A stretch of 64,000 bases of DNA from Streptomyces sp. NBC_00670 (GCF_036226765.1 NZ_CP109017.1:2619501-2683500), one strand, 5' to 3'. Positions 1-8,633 are shown, counted from the first letter of the stretch. Program-made: numbers and translations. Notes: generated from the sequence alone by a model not told the origin.

Positions 1-1147
1 CCTCGCGGGCGGCACCGGCAAGGCGTCGGGGACGCTGATCGGCGCGCTGATCCTGGCGGTGCTGCGCAACGGCCTCAACCTGCTGTCGGTGTCCGCGTTC
101 TGGCAGCAGGTCGTCATCGGTGTCGTCATCGCCCTTGCCGTGCTGCTGGACACCGCCCGGCGCAAGGCGGGGGCGAGCACGCCGGCCGCGGGCGCCGGGG
201 CGCCGGGCGGGAGGGGGAAGCAGGCGGCGACGTACGTCCTCGCGGCCGTGGTCACGGTGGCGGTCGTGGGCGCGACCTCCTTCCTGCACGGCGGTTCCTC
301 CTCCGCCAACCCGAAGATGGGGCTGTCGCTGTCCACGCTGAACAACCCGTTCTTCGTGCAGATCCGGTCGGGTGCGCAGGCGGAGGCGAAGAAGCGGGGC
401 GTGGACCTGACCGTCACGGACGCGCAGAACGACGCCTCCCAGCAGGCCAACCAGTTGCAGAACTTCACCAGTTCGAGTTACGGGGCGATCATCGTCAACC
501 CGGTCGACTCGGACGCGGCGGGACCGTCCGTACGCGCCGCCGACAAGGCCGACATCCCCGTCGTCGCCGTCGACCGCGGCGTCAACAAGGCGAAGACAAA
601 GACGCTCGTCGCCTCGGACAACGTCGCCGGTGGCAGGCTCGCCGCGAAGACGGTCGCCGAAGAGCTCGGCGGGACCGGAAAGATCGTGATCCTCCAGGGC
701 CAGGCGGGCACCTCCGCCGCCCGGGAGCGCGCCGAGGGCTTCGCCCAGGGGCTCAAGGCCTACCCCGGCATCAAGGTCCTCGCCGAGCAGCCCGCGGACT
801 TCGACCGCACCAAGGGGCTCGACGTGATGTCCAACCTGCTCCAGGCCCACCCGGACGTGCAGGGCGTGATCGCGGCCAACGACGAGATGGCGCTCGGCGC
901 GATCAAGGCGCTGGGTTCGAAGGCGGGCAAGTCGGTGGCCGTGGTCGGCTTCGACGGCACGCCGGACGGGCTGAAGGCGGTGAAGGACGGCACGCTGTAC
1001 GCGTCCGTGGCGCAGCAGCCGTCCCAGCTCGGGAGGATCGCGGTGGACAACGCGCTGCGGGCGATCGACGGCAAGAAGGTCGACGCGACGGTGAAGGTGC
1101 CGGTGAAGGTGGTCACGAAGGAGAACGTCGCCGGGTTCACCGGCTGA
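1..1147 (+). CDS. Ribose-type ABC transporter permease fused to its substrate-binding protein (5' partial)
   Basis: The reading frame is open from base 2, so the gene starts before the window. The first ~50 residues are the end of an RbsC-like permease, with the last hydrophobic helices (AFWQQVVIGVVIALAVLL). An Ala/Gly-rich linker and one more membrane helix (YVLAAVVTVAVVG) follow. From about base 310 there is a complete periplasmic-binding-protein fold of the RbsB type: NPFFVQIRSGAQAEA, IIVNPVDSDAA, VVAVDRG and ANDEMALGAIKALG are typical of pentose/hexose binding proteins. Normally RbsB is a separate lipoprotein; here it is tethered to the channel subunit. rbsK follows after 70 bases and rbsD overlaps rbsK, so the substrate is probably ribose. 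Stop is TGA at 1145-1147. The fusion is seen directly; the substrate is inferred from neighbours. Confidence 0.9.
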   Translation, partial: LAGGTGKASGTLIGALILAVLRNGLNLLSVSAFWQQVVIGVVIALAVLLDTARRKAGASTPAAGAGAPGGRGKQAATYVLAAVVTVAVVGATSFLHGGSSSANPKMGLSLSTLNNPFFVQIRSGAQAEAKKRGVDLTVTDAQNDASQQANQLQNFTSSSYGAIIVNPVDSDAAGPSVRAADKADIPVVAVDRGVNKAKTKTLVASDNVAGGRLAAKTVAEELGGTGKIVILQGQAGTSAARERAEGFAQGLKAYPGIKVLAEQPADFDRTKGLDVMSNLLQAHPDVQGVIAANDEMALGAIKALGSKAGKSVAVVGFDGTPDGLKAVKDGTLYASVAQQPSQLGRIAVDNALRAIDGKKVDATVKVPVKVVTKENVAGFTG

Positions 1148-1217
1148 CGCGAGCCGGGCCCGCCGACTGACGCCGAAGTGGCAGGCCTCCTACAGAGCCC
1201 CTACAGGGAGACGATTC

Positions 1218-2120
1218 ATGTACGACTACGACCTGCTGGTCGTGGGATCGGCCAACGCCGATCTGGTGATCGGGGTCGAGCGGCGGCCCGCCGCCGGGGA
1301 GACCGTCCTCGGCTCGGACCTCGCCGTCCACCCGGGCGGCAAGGGCGCCAACCAGGCCGTCGCCGCCGCCCGGCTCGGCGCCCGTACGGCACTGCTGGCG
1401 CGGGTCGGCGACGACGGGCACGGGCGGCTGCTGCTGGACTCGCAGCGGGCGTCCGGCGTGGACACGGTGGGCGTGCTGGTCGGCGGGGCGCCCACCGGGG
1501 TCGCGCTGATCACGGTGGACCCCTCCGGGGACAACAGCATCGTGGTCTCCCCCGGCGCCAACGCCCGGCTGACCCCGGAGGACGTCCGCGCCGCCGGCGG
1601 TCTGCTGCACGCCTCCCGGGCCGTCTCGGCGCAGCTGGAGATCCCGCTGGAGACGGTCGTGGAGGTCGTACGGAACCTGCCGGACGGCACCCGCTTCGTG
1701 CTGAACCCCTCGCCGCCGCGGGCGCTGCCGGACGAGGTGCTCGCGGCGTGCGATCCGCTGATCGTCAACGAGCACGAAGCGCGGGTCGTCGCGGGCGACG
1801 GGCTGGGCGGCACGCCCGAGGAGTGGGCGGCCGCGCTGCTGGCGCGGGGGCCGCGCTCGGTCGTGGTGACGCTCGGCGCGGCGGGCGCGGTGGTCGCCGA
1901 CGGCACGGGCGCCCCGGTGCGGGTGCCGTCGGTGACAGTGGACGCCGTCGACACGACGGGCGCGGGCGACGCGTTCACCGCCGCGCTGGCCTGGCGGCTG
2001 GGGGCGGGCGCGTCCCTGGCGGAGGCGGCGGCGTACGCGGCCCGGGTGGGCGCGGCGGCGGTGACACGGGCGGGCGCGCAGGCGTCGTTCCCGACGGCGG
2101 AGGAGGTCGCGGCGCTGTGA
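1218..2120 (+). CDS. rbsK: Ribokinase
   Basis: A 300-residue PfkB-family sugar kinase that phosphorylates D-ribose to ribose 5-phosphate in the cytoplasm. Family marks are visible: an N-terminal SANADLV strand, the GGKGANQAVAAARLG glycine-rich motif near residue 40, and the C-terminal anion-hole/catalytic motif DTTGAGDAF with the catalytic Asp. Length is normal for ribokinase (about 300). The ATG is preceded by AGGGAG at 1205-1210 with a 7-base gap. It lies 70 bases after the transporter and its last bases overlap the GTG of rbsD, so the three are one operon with translational coupling. Other PfkB kinases are possible from sequence alone, but the rbsD neighbour makes ribose most likely. Confidence 0.95.
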   Translation: MYDYDLLVVGSANADLVIGVERRPAAGETVLGSDLAVHPGGKGANQAVAAARLGARTALLARVGDDGHGRLLLDSQRASGVDTVGVLVGGAPTGVALITVDPSGDNSIVVSPGANARLTPEDVRAAGGLLHASRAVSAQLEIPLETVVEVVRNLPDGTRFVLNPSPPRALPDEVLAACDPLIVNEHEARVVAGDGLGGTPEEWAAALLARGPRSVVVTLGAAGAVVADGTGAPVRVPSVTVDAVDTTGAGDAFTAALAWRLGAGASLAEAAAYAARVGAAAVTRAGAQASFPTAEEVAAL

Positions 2121-2506
2121 AGCGGACCGGGATACTCAACCGCCATCTCGCCGGCGCCCTGGCCGAACTGGGCCACGGGGACGGCGTACTGGTGTGCGAC
2201 GTCGGCATGCCGATCCCGCCCGGCCCCCGCGTGGTGGACCTGGCGTTCCGCGCGGGCGTCCCGGCGTTCACCGAGGTGCTCGACGGGCTCCTTGAGGAGC
2301 TGGTGGTCGAGGGCGCGGTCGCGGCGGAGGAGGTCCGCACGGCCAACCCGGCGGCGGCGGACGTCCTGCGGGACCGTTTCAGCGCGCTCGAACTCGTCCC
2401 GCACGTACGCCTGAAGGAGTTGTCGGCGGGCGCCCGCCTCGTGGTGCGCACCGGCGAGGCCCGCCCGTACGCGAACGTGCTGCTGCGGTGCGGGGTGTTC
2501 TTCTAG
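2117..2506 (+). CDS. rbsD: D-ribose pyranase
   Basis: A 129-residue RbsD/FucU-family protein. It interconverts the pyranose and furanose (cyclic) forms of ribose so that the kinase receives its preferred form. The N-terminus VKRTGILNRHLAGALAELGHGD, the VCDVGMPIPP segment and the C-terminal TGEARPYANVLL are diagnostic; the conserved His in LNRHL and the C-terminal YAN tyrosine and asparagine belong to the active site of the family. GTG start at 2117 overlaps the rbsK stop (GTGA), so translation is coupled. The length is a little shorter than E. coli RbsD (139). It is the last gene of the ribose operon and is followed by a strong hairpin. Confidence 0.95.
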   Translation: MKRTGILNRHLAGALAELGHGDGVLVCDVGMPIPPGPRVVDLAFRAGVPAFTEVLDGLLEELVVEGAVAAEEVRTANPAAADVLRDRFSALELVPHVRLKELSAGARLVVRTGEARPYANVLLRCGVFF

Positions 2507-2538
2507 GCCAGGTCGTGCCTTCTTCAGCACACGCTCGG

Positions 2539-2567
2539 AGGGGCCCGGTCGTCGACCGGGCCCCTCG
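2539..2567 (+). terminator. Hairpin terminator after rbsD
   Basis: A perfect 14-bp stem (2539-2552 pairs with 2554-2567), GAGGGGCCCGGTCG against CGACCGGGCCCCTC, lies 33 bases after the rbsD stop. There is no U-tract, which is usual in Streptomyces. A weaker hairpin with a T7 run follows at about 2650-2690 before the convergent LacI gene. Confidence 0.8.
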
Positions 2568-2753
2568 CGCCTCCCCATGTCAGAACCCCCGCGGATCCCC
2601 CCAGATCCTCCCCCCAGTGGTCCTGATGCCAAGTACGACCGTCCACGGGGGCCGACGGTTGCACGGGTGCACAAGATTTTTTTCGGCACCATCGGGCGGG
2701 TGCCGAGCAGGGCGCCAGGGCGGGTACCGGGCGGGGTCCGGTCGGGCGCCGGG

Positions 2754-3794
2754 TCAGCCCTTCGGCGCCGCCGTCGACCCCCGCACCATCAGTTCCCCGC
2801 GCACCACCGCGATGTCCCCCGGCGGCGGTTCCTCCCTGCCCATCGCGATGCGGCCCGCGCGGGCGCCCGCCTCGGCCAGCGGGAGCCGTACCGTCGTCAG
2901 GGCCGGGACCGCGTCGATGGAGAACGGCAGGTCGTCGAAGCCGGCCACGGACACGTCGTCCGGGATGCGCAGCCCCGAGTCGCGCAGCGCGGCGCACGCG
3001 CCGAGGGCGACCGTGTCGTTGGCGGCGACGATCGCGGTCAGCCCCGGCTCCCTGCGCAGCAGTTCGAGCGTGGCCTCGTAGCCGGACCGGCGGTCGTAGC
3101 GGCCGTGGACGGTGAGCCGGGGGTCGTCCGCGAGCCCGGCGGCGGCGAGCGCCTCGCGGTGGCCCTCCAGGCGGTGCCGGGTGGTGGTGCGCTCCTCGGG
3201 GCCGGCGATGTACCCGGTGCGCCGGTGACCGAGGCCGATCAGGTGTTCGGTGAGCCTGCGTCCGCCGCCCCGGTTGTCGAAGGTGAGCGCGATGGCCTCC
3301 GGCGCCGGGGGTCTGCCGCACAGCACCACCCGGGTGCCGGCCGCCGCCAGTTTCCGCAGCTTCGCGGAAACCGCTTCCCGGTGGCTGGGCGTCTCCACCG
3401 CCCCGCCGGTGAGCACCACCGCCGCCGCCCGCTGCCGCTGGAGCAGCGTGAGGTACGTCAGCTCGCGCTCCGGGGAGCCGCCGGTGTTGCAGACCACCGC
3501 GAGCCGTTCACCCCCTGCCCGGCCGCCGGGGCCGCCGATCTCCGACTGGACGGCGCCGGCCATGATGCCGAAGAAGGGGTCGGCGATGTCGTTGACCAGG
3601 ATGCCGACCAGGTCGGAGGTGGCCGCCGCGAGGGAGCTGGCGGGGCCGTTGAGGACATAGTCGAGCTCGTCCACCGCCCGCAGCACGCGCTCCCGGGTGG
3701 AGGCGGCCACCGGGTAGTTGCCGTTCAGCACACGCGACACGGTCGCGGGCGAGACCTGCGCGCGCGCCGCCACGTCCGCCAGGGTCACCGTCAT
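2754..3794 (-). CDS. LacI-family transcriptional regulator
   Basis: A 346-residue repressor. The N-terminal helix-turn-helix is complete (TLADVAARAQVSPATVSRVLNGNY), followed by the hinge LNGPASSLAAATSDLVGILV and a periplasmic-binding-like sensor domain ending in ANDTVALGACAALRDSGLRIPDDVSVAGFDD. The start at 3794 was chosen because GGAGG lies 9 bases upstream and the HTH begins at residue 4; an upstream open stretch to 3998 is low-complexity and not conserved-looking. The gene is divergent from the Gfo/Idh/MocA operon, whose promoter carries a LacI-type palindrome, so it probably represses that operon. It converges with rbsD, so control of ribose genes (an RbsR role) cannot be excluded. The ligand is unknown. 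Confidence 0.9.
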   Translation of the reverse strand: MTVTLADVAARAQVSPATVSRVLNGNYPVAASTRERVLRAVDELDYVLNGPASSLAAATSDLVGILVNDIADPFFGIMAGAVQSEIGGPGGRAGGERLAVVCNTGGSPERELTYLTLLQRQRAAAVVLTGGAVETPSHREAVSAKLRKLAAAGTRVVLCGRPPAPEAIALTFDNRGGGRRLTEHLIGLGHRRTGYIAGPEERTTTRHRLEGHREALAAAGLADDPRLTVHGRYDRRSGYEATLELLRREPGLTAIVAANDTVALGACAALRDSGLRIPDDVSVAGFDDLPFSIDAVPALTTVRLPLAEAGARAGRIAMGREEPPPGDIAVVRGELMVRGSTAAPKG

Positions 3795-3884
3795 CGTCGT
3801 CGTCCTCCGGTCGCGCGTCTGTTCTTCGCCGTCGTCGTCGTCGGCATCGTCTCCGGCGGTGTTGTCCCATCCGCTCTCGCGGTC

Positions 3885-3937
3885 TTGTCCGATCCGCCGC
3901 ACTGAGGCTAGCGTCTCCCGTGATAGAAAGCGCTTGC
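3885..3937 (+). promoter_or_regulatory. Promoter and LacI-type operator of the sugar oxidoreductase operon
   Basis: A vegetative-type promoter can be read: TTGTCC at 3885-3890, an 18-base spacer, TAGCGT at 3909-3914. Just downstream, around the expected +1, is GAAAGCGCTTGC (3926-3937) with a perfect AAGCGCTT centre at 3928-3935, which is the classic LacI-family half-site arrangement around a central CG. A repressor bound there would block initiation. The site lies between this operon and the divergent LacI gene. Confidence 0.65.
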
Positions 3938-3991
3938 TGTCACGCTCACCTGTGGGCGTACGCGGCGCCGGACGCGTACGGAGGGAATGAC

Positions 3992-5143
3992 GTGACACGC
4001 AAGACGGTGCGGATCGCCATGAACGGCGTCACTGGACGCATGGGCCACCGACAGCACCTCGTCCGCTCCCTGCTGGCGCTGAGCGCGCAGGGCGGCCTCG
4101 ATCTCGGCGACGGCACCGTGCTGTGGCCGGAGCCCGTCCTCGTCGGGCGCCGGGAGCACGCACTGCGCGCGCTGGCCGAGCGGCACGGCCTGGAGCACTA
4201 CTCGACCGACCTCGACGCGGTCCTCGCCGACGACTCGGTCGAGATCTACTTCGACGCCCAGGTCACCTCCGCCCGCGAGGAGGCGCTGAAGAAGGCGATC
4301 GCCGCGGGCAAGCACCTCTACACCGAGAAGCCCACCGCCACCGGCCTGGCCGGCGCCCTGGAGCTGGCCCGTCTCGCGCACGCGGCCGGCGTCAAGCACG
4401 GGGTCGTGCAGGACAAGCTGTTCCTGCCCGGGCTGCGGAAGCTGAAGCGGCTGATCGACGGCGGCTTCTTCGGCCGGATCCTGTCCGTGCGCGGCGAGTT
4501 CGGCTACTGGGTGTTCGAGGGCGACTGGCAGGAGGCCCAGCGCCCCTCGTGGAACTACCGCGCACAGGACGGCGGCGGCATCGTCGTCGACATGTTCCCG
4601 CACTGGGAGTACGTGCTGCACGAACTGTTCGGCCGCGTCACCTCCGTCCAGGCGCTGACCGCCACGCACGTCCCGCAGCGCTGGGACGAGAACGGCAAGC
4701 CCTACGACGCCACCGCCGACGACGCCGCGTACGGCATCTTCGAACTCGACGGCGGGGCGATCGCGCAGATCAACTCCTCCTGGGCGGTCCGCGTCAACCG
4801 CGACGAGTTGGTCGAGTTCCAGGTCGACGGGACGGAGGGCTCGGCCGTGGCGGGCCTGCGCAACTGCCGTGCGCAGCACCGCTCCGCGACCCCCAAGCCG
4901 GTCTGGAACCCGGACGTCCCGGCCACCGAGGTCTTCCGCGACCAGTGGCAGGAGGTCCCGGACAACGGCGAGTTCGACAACGGCTTCAAGGCCCAGTGGG
5001 AGCTGTTCCTCAAGCACGTCTACGCCGACGCCCCCTACCACTGGGACCTGCTGGCCGGCGCCCGCGGCGTCCAGCTCGCCGAGCTGGGGCTGAAGTCCTC
5101 GGCCGAGGGCCGCCGCATCGAGGTCCCGGAGATCGCGCTGTGA
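3992..5143 (+). CDS. Gfo/Idh/MocA-family sugar or inositol oxidoreductase
   Basis: A 383-residue NAD(P)-dependent dehydrogenase. The N-terminus (VRIAMNGVTGRMGHRQHLVRSL) is the Rossmann strand and glycine loop; TEKPTATGLAGALELA holds the conserved E-K-P lysine motif of the family; GGGIVVDMFPHWEYVLHELFG is the conserved D-x-x-x-H region that contributes catalytic residues. GTG at 3992 was chosen because GGAGGG ends 6-7 bases upstream; the longer frame from 3920 would run through the operator. It heads a tight operon: the next start overlaps its stop. Together with the aldolase-like and epimerase-like genes it should oxidise a sugar or polyol and cleave or isomerise the product. The exact substrate is not visible. 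Confidence 0.88.
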   Translation: MTRKTVRIAMNGVTGRMGHRQHLVRSLLALSAQGGLDLGDGTVLWPEPVLVGRREHALRALAERHGLEHYSTDLDAVLADDSVEIYFDAQVTSAREEALKKAIAAGKHLYTEKPTATGLAGALELARLAHAAGVKHGVVQDKLFLPGLRKLKRLIDGGFFGRILSVRGEFGYWVFEGDWQEAQRPSWNYRAQDGGGIVVDMFPHWEYVLHELFGRVTSVQALTATHVPQRWDENGKPYDATADDAAYGIFELDGGAIAQINSSWAVRVNRDELVEFQVDGTEGSAVAGLRNCRAQHRSATPKPVWNPDVPATEVFRDQWQEVPDNGEFDNGFKAQWELFLKHVYADAPYHWDLLAGARGVQLAELGLKSSAEGRRIEVPEIAL

Positions 5144-6294
5144 GCATCCGACTCCCCGCCGCCGACGGCACGTCGCGGACCTACGAGCCCCGCCGCGAGC
5201 CGCTCGCCGTCACCGCCGGCACGCCCTTCACCTCCCGTACGGTCTTCTCGGCGGCGCACGTCGTCGCCGATCCGTACGCCGACGTGACCCCCGACTCCCC
5301 CGCCGCCGTCGACTGGGACGCCACCCTCGCCTTCCGCCGCCATCTGTGGGCGCACGGCCTCGGGGTTGCCGAGGCGATGGACACCGCGCAGCGCGGCATG
5401 GGCCTGGACTGGGCCGGTGCCGCCGAGCTGATCCGCCGCAGCGCCGCCGAGGCACGGGCGGTGGGCGGCCGCATCGCCTGCGGGGTCGGCACCGACCAGC
5501 TCACCACCGCCGGTTCCCTGCCCGCGATCCGGGCGGCGTACGAGGAGCAGCTCGCGCTCGTCGAGGAGTCGGGCGCACAGGCGATCCTGATGGCCTCGCG
5601 CGCGCTCGCCGCCACCGCGAAGGGGCCCGAGGACTACCTGGAGGTCTACGGCCACCTGCTGCGCCAGGCCGCCGAGCCGGTGATCCTGCACTGGCTCGGC
5701 CCCATGTTCGACCCCGCCCTGGAGGGCTACTGGGGCTCCGCCGACCTGGACACGGCCACCGGCACCTTCCTGGAGGTCATCGCCGCCCACCCGGACAAGG
5801 TCGACGGCATCAAGGTCTCGCTGCTCGACGCCGGGCGCGAGGTCGATCTGCGCCAGCGCCTGCCGGACGGGGTGCGCTGCTACACCGGCGACGACTTCCA
5901 CTACCCCGAGCTGATCGCGGGCGACGCACAGGGCTTTAGCCACGCCCTGCTCGGCATCTTCGACCCGCTGGGCCCGCTGGCGGCACAGGCGGTACGGGTG
6001 CTGGACACCGGGGACGCGGCGGGCTTCCGCGCCCTGCTCGACCCGACCGTGGCCCTCTCCCGCCACCTCTTCCGGGCGCCCACCCGCTTCTACAAGACGG
6101 GCGTGGTGTTCCTGGCCTGGCTGGCCGGGCACCAGAGCCACTTCGCGATGGTCGGCGGTCTTCAGTCGGCCCGTTCCCTGCCGCATCTCGCCCGCGCCTA
6201 CGAACTGGCCGACGGTCTGGGCCTGTTCCCCGACCCGAAGCTGGCGGAGGAGCGGATGCGAACCCTGCTCGCGCTCTACGGAGTGAACCAGTGA
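5140..6294 (+). CDS. Dihydrodipicolinate-synthase-like aldolase (DUF993-type)
   Basis: A 384-residue TIM-barrel protein that I recognise as the DUF993/dihydrodipicolinate synthase-like family found beside Gfo/Idh/MocA genes in Streptomyces. Visible marks: the long N-terminal extension before VAEAMDTAQRGMGLDWAG, the central VDGIKVSLLDAG strand whose lysine is in the position of the Schiff-base lysine of class I aldolases, and a C-terminal helical cap. It is about 80 residues longer than classical DapA (about 300), so lysine synthesis is not its role. GTG at 5140 overlaps the previous stop (GTGA) and its own TGA overlaps the next GTG. Likely reaction: retro-aldol cleavage or dehydration of an oxidised sugar acid. 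This is inferred from fold and context. Confidence 0.8.
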   Translation: MSIRLPAADGTSRTYEPRREPLAVTAGTPFTSRTVFSAAHVVADPYADVTPDSPAAVDWDATLAFRRHLWAHGLGVAEAMDTAQRGMGLDWAGAAELIRRSAAEARAVGGRIACGVGTDQLTTAGSLPAIRAAYEEQLALVEESGAQAILMASRALAATAKGPEDYLEVYGHLLRQAAEPVILHWLGPMFDPALEGYWGSADLDTATGTFLEVIAAHPDKVDGIKVSLLDAGREVDLRQRLPDGVRCYTGDDFHYPELIAGDAQGFSHALLGIFDPLGPLAAQAVRVLDTGDAAGFRALLDPTVALSRHLFRAPTRFYKTGVVFLAWLAGHQSHFAMVGGLQSARSLPHLARAYELADGLGLFPDPKLAEERMRTLLALYGVNQ

Positions 6295-7136
6295 CGGATC
6301 CCGACCCCACGCGTCTCACGCGCTTCAGCATCAACCAGATGACCGTCAAGCAGCTATCCCTGCCGGAACTCGCCGACGCCTGCGTTGAGTTGGGCGTGCC
6401 CGGGGTCGGCCTGTGGCGGGAGCCGGTGCAGGCCTACGGCGTCGACGCGGCCGCCAAGCTGGTGCGGGGGGCCGGGCTGTCGGTGACGACGCTGTGCCGC
6501 GGCGGCTTCCTCACCGCCGTCGAGCCGGCCGCGCGGGCGGCCGCGCTGGCCGACAACCGGCGGGCGGTCGACGAGGCCGCCGCGCTCGGCACCGACACGC
6601 TGGTGCTGGTGTCCGGCGGGCTCCCCGCCGGTTCGAAGGATCTGCGCGGGGCGCGGGAGCGGATCGCCGACGCGCTCGGCGAGCTGGCCCCGTACGCCGC
6701 CGAGCGGGGCGTACGGCTCGCGATCGAGCCGCTGCACCCGATGTTCGCCGCCGACCGGTGCGTGGTGTCCACGCTGGCGCAGGCCCTGGACCTGGCGGAA
6801 CGCTTCCCGGCCGACCAGGTGGGCGTCACCCTGGACACGTACCACCTGTGGTGGGACGACGCGGCCCCGGCGGGGATCGCCCGTGCGGGGGCGGCGGGCC
6901 GCATCCACACCTTCCAGCTCGCCGACTGGACCGTGCCGCTGCCCGAGGGCGTCCTCAACGGGCGCGGGCAGCTCGGCGACGGGGCGGTCGACCTGCGGGA
7001 GTGGAAGGGGTACGTGGAGGCGGCCGGGTACACCGGGCCGATCGAGGTCGAGCTGTTCAACGAGGACCTGTGGGCGCGGGACGGCCGCGCGGTCCTCGCC
7101 GAGACGGCGGCGCGGTTCGTGGCGCACGCGTTGTGA
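6291..7136 (+). CDS. Sugar phosphate isomerase/epimerase (xylose-isomerase-like TIM barrel)
   Basis: A 281-residue AP-endonuclease-2/xylose-isomerase-like TIM barrel. Metal-ligand positions of the family can be seen: the Glu in RLAIEPLHP, the Asp-x-x-His in VTLDTYHLWWD, the His in GRIHTFQLADW and the late Glu in PIEVELFNEDLW. GTG at 6291 overlaps the previous stop, so it is translationally coupled as the third gene of the operon. Proteins of this family isomerise or epimerise ketoses or inosose derivatives. With the oxidoreductase and aldolase it forms a compact catabolic set for one sugar or polyol, probably induced through the LacI protein at 2754-3794. Confidence 0.85.
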   Translation: MTDPDPTRLTRFSINQMTVKQLSLPELADACVELGVPGVGLWREPVQAYGVDAAAKLVRGAGLSVTTLCRGGFLTAVEPAARAAALADNRRAVDEAAALGTDTLVLVSGGLPAGSKDLRGARERIADALGELAPYAAERGVRLAIEPLHPMFAADRCVVSTLAQALDLAERFPADQVGVTLDTYHLWWDDAAPAGIARAGAAGRIHTFQLADWTVPLPEGVLNGRGQLGDGAVDLREWKGYVEAAGYTGPIEVELFNEDLWARDGRAVLAETAARFVAHAL

Positions 7137-7157
7137 GCCACACACCGCCCGCTCCGG

Positions 7158-7195
7158 CACCGGGGCCGTACGACCGGAACCGTACGGCCCCGGTG
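7158..7195. terminator. Bidirectional hairpin between convergent genes
   Basis: A perfect 15-bp stem (7158-7172 with 7181-7195, CACCGGGGCCGTACG and its complement) and an 8-base loop. It lies between the end of the sugar operon and the end of the phospholipase gene, so it can serve both strands. Confidence 0.85.
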
Positions 7196-7199
7196 TCGC

Positions 7200-8633
7200 T
7201 CATACGTGCGGGCGACGGCCCCGCTCCTGGGGCGGGTAGGACTGGTCGGCGCCCGGGAGCGTCGGCTCCGGCAGCGTCGCCACCTCCTCCTTCGCCTTCT
7301 CCAACTGCTCGGCGGTGTCGTCGGGCAGCCGGGGCACGTGCCGGTGGGCGGAGTGGAAGCGGAACGCGGAGGTGAGGTCGCCGAAGGTGTCCCGGCGCCA
7401 GTCGCTGATGTTCGGCTCCGCCACCCCGGTGAACCGCTCCAGGAACTGGAGCGCGGAGGTGTGGTCGAACGCCTCGGAGGAGACCCAGCCGCCCACCGTC
7501 CAGGGCGAGATGACGATGGCCGGCACCCGGAAGCCGCCGCCGATGGGCAGTCCCTGCACGAACTCGTCCTTCGTGCCCTCGGGCGGGACGGGCGGCGGCA
7601 CGTGGTCGAACAGGCCATCGTTCTCGTCGTAGTTGAGGATGAACGCCGTCTTGCGCCACACCTTCGGGTTGGACGCGATCGCCTCGATCTTGGAGGCGAC
7701 GAAGTCGGCGCCCGCGGCGGGCAGATAGTCCGGGTGCTCGGACTGGTAGCTGGTCGGGATGATCCAGGAGACGGCCGGGAGGCGGTCGCCCCGGGCGTCG
7801 TCCTCGAAGGTGCCCGCGGGCTGCGGCCGCATGCCGCGCTCGTAGAGGTCGGAGCCGGGTTCGGCGTTCTTGAACGTGGCGAACTGCTCCAGCATGTTGC
7901 AGCCGTAGTCGTCGTCCTCCTGGTACACCTTCCAGCTCACCCCGGCCGCCTGGAGCCGTTCGGCGTACGTCGTCCAGCGGTACGGCATCGGCGCCTTGTT
8001 GGTGAGGACCGGGCCGCCCTGTGTGCCGCCGGGGTCGATGGTGCCGGTCATCCAGTACAGGCGGTTGGGCCAGGTGGGGCCGAAGACCGAGCAGAAGTAG
8101 TTGTCGCAGACGGTGAACGTCTCGGCGAGGGCGAACTGGAAGGGGATGTCCTCGCGCGTGTAGTAGCCCATCACGTACGGGCCGTTGACGCCGTCGGCCT
8201 TGCGGTGGGCCGGGAGCCACCGGTCCATCTTGCCGCCGTTCCAGGCGTCGTGCTGCACGGACCAGGCGTGGCTGGTGGAGGGGATGGCCTGGGCGCTGGA
8301 GGAGTGGGTGTCGAGGTGGAACGGGAGCAGATAGCCGCGCGGGTTCTGGGCGTCGGGCTGGAAGAAGACGGAGCGGCCGGTGTCCAGCTTGAGGGCGTGC
8401 GGGTCGTGGAAGCCGCGGACGCCGCTCAGGGTGCCGAAGTAGTGGTCGAAGGACCGGTTCTCCTGCATCAGCATGACGACGTGCTCGATGTCGCGGAGGG
8501 AGCCGTGCTTCGGGGGGCCGGCGGCGACGGCCTTCTGGACGCTCGGGGGGAGAAGGGTGAGGGCGGTGGCGCCGCCCAGGGTGGCGGCGGCGGAGCCGAG
8601 GAGTCTGCGGCGGGTGAGCGGCGGGGGTGTCAT
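7200..8633 (-). CDS. Tat-exported phosphoesterase, phospholipase C type
   Basis: A 477-residue secreted enzyme of the bacterial phosphoesterase family (non-haemolytic phospholipase C/acid phosphatase). The N-terminus MTPPPLTRRRLLGSAAATLG is a twin-arginine signal peptide, so the protein is folded before export. The active-site block VVMLMQENRSFDHYFGTLSGVRGF is near residue 55; the Glu-Asn pair binds metal and the following segment belongs to the catalytic centre. Further family blocks are IPTSYQSEHPDY and LNYDENDGLFDHVPPP. It likely cleaves phospholipids to release phosphate-containing headgroups. The start at 8633 fits the signal peptide; the ribosome site (AAAGGG) is weak. It converges on the sugar operon across the hairpin at 7158-7195. 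Substrate preference cannot be read from sequence. Confidence 0.88.
   Translation of the reverse strand: MTPPPLTRRRLLGSAAATLGGATALTLLPPSVQKAVAAGPPKHGSLRDIEHVVMLMQENRSFDHYFGTLSGVRGFHDPHALKLDTGRSVFFQPDAQNPRGYLLPFHLDTHSSSAQAIPSTSHAWSVQHDAWNGGKMDRWLPAHRKADGVNGPYVMGYYTREDIPFQFALAETFTVCDNYFCSVFGPTWPNRLYWMTGTIDPGGTQGGPVLTNKAPMPYRWTTYAERLQAAGVSWKVYQEDDDYGCNMLEQFATFKNAEPGSDLYERGMRPQPAGTFEDDARGDRLPAVSWIIPTSYQSEHPDYLPAAGADFVASKIEAIASNPKVWRKTAFILNYDENDGLFDHVPPPVPPEGTKDEFVQGLPIGGGFRVPAIVISPWTVGGWVSSEAFDHTSALQFLERFTGVAEPNISDWRRDTFGDLTSAFRFHSAHRHVPRLPDDTAEQLEKAKEEVATLPEPTLPGADQSYPPQERGRRPHV

Noticed and set aside
2650..2690. A T7 run after a short stem as a classic terminator for the rbs operon
   Set aside because: The stem is only about 5 bp; the 14-bp hairpin at 2539-2567 is the better candidate, so the T-run is mentioned only as a weak second site.
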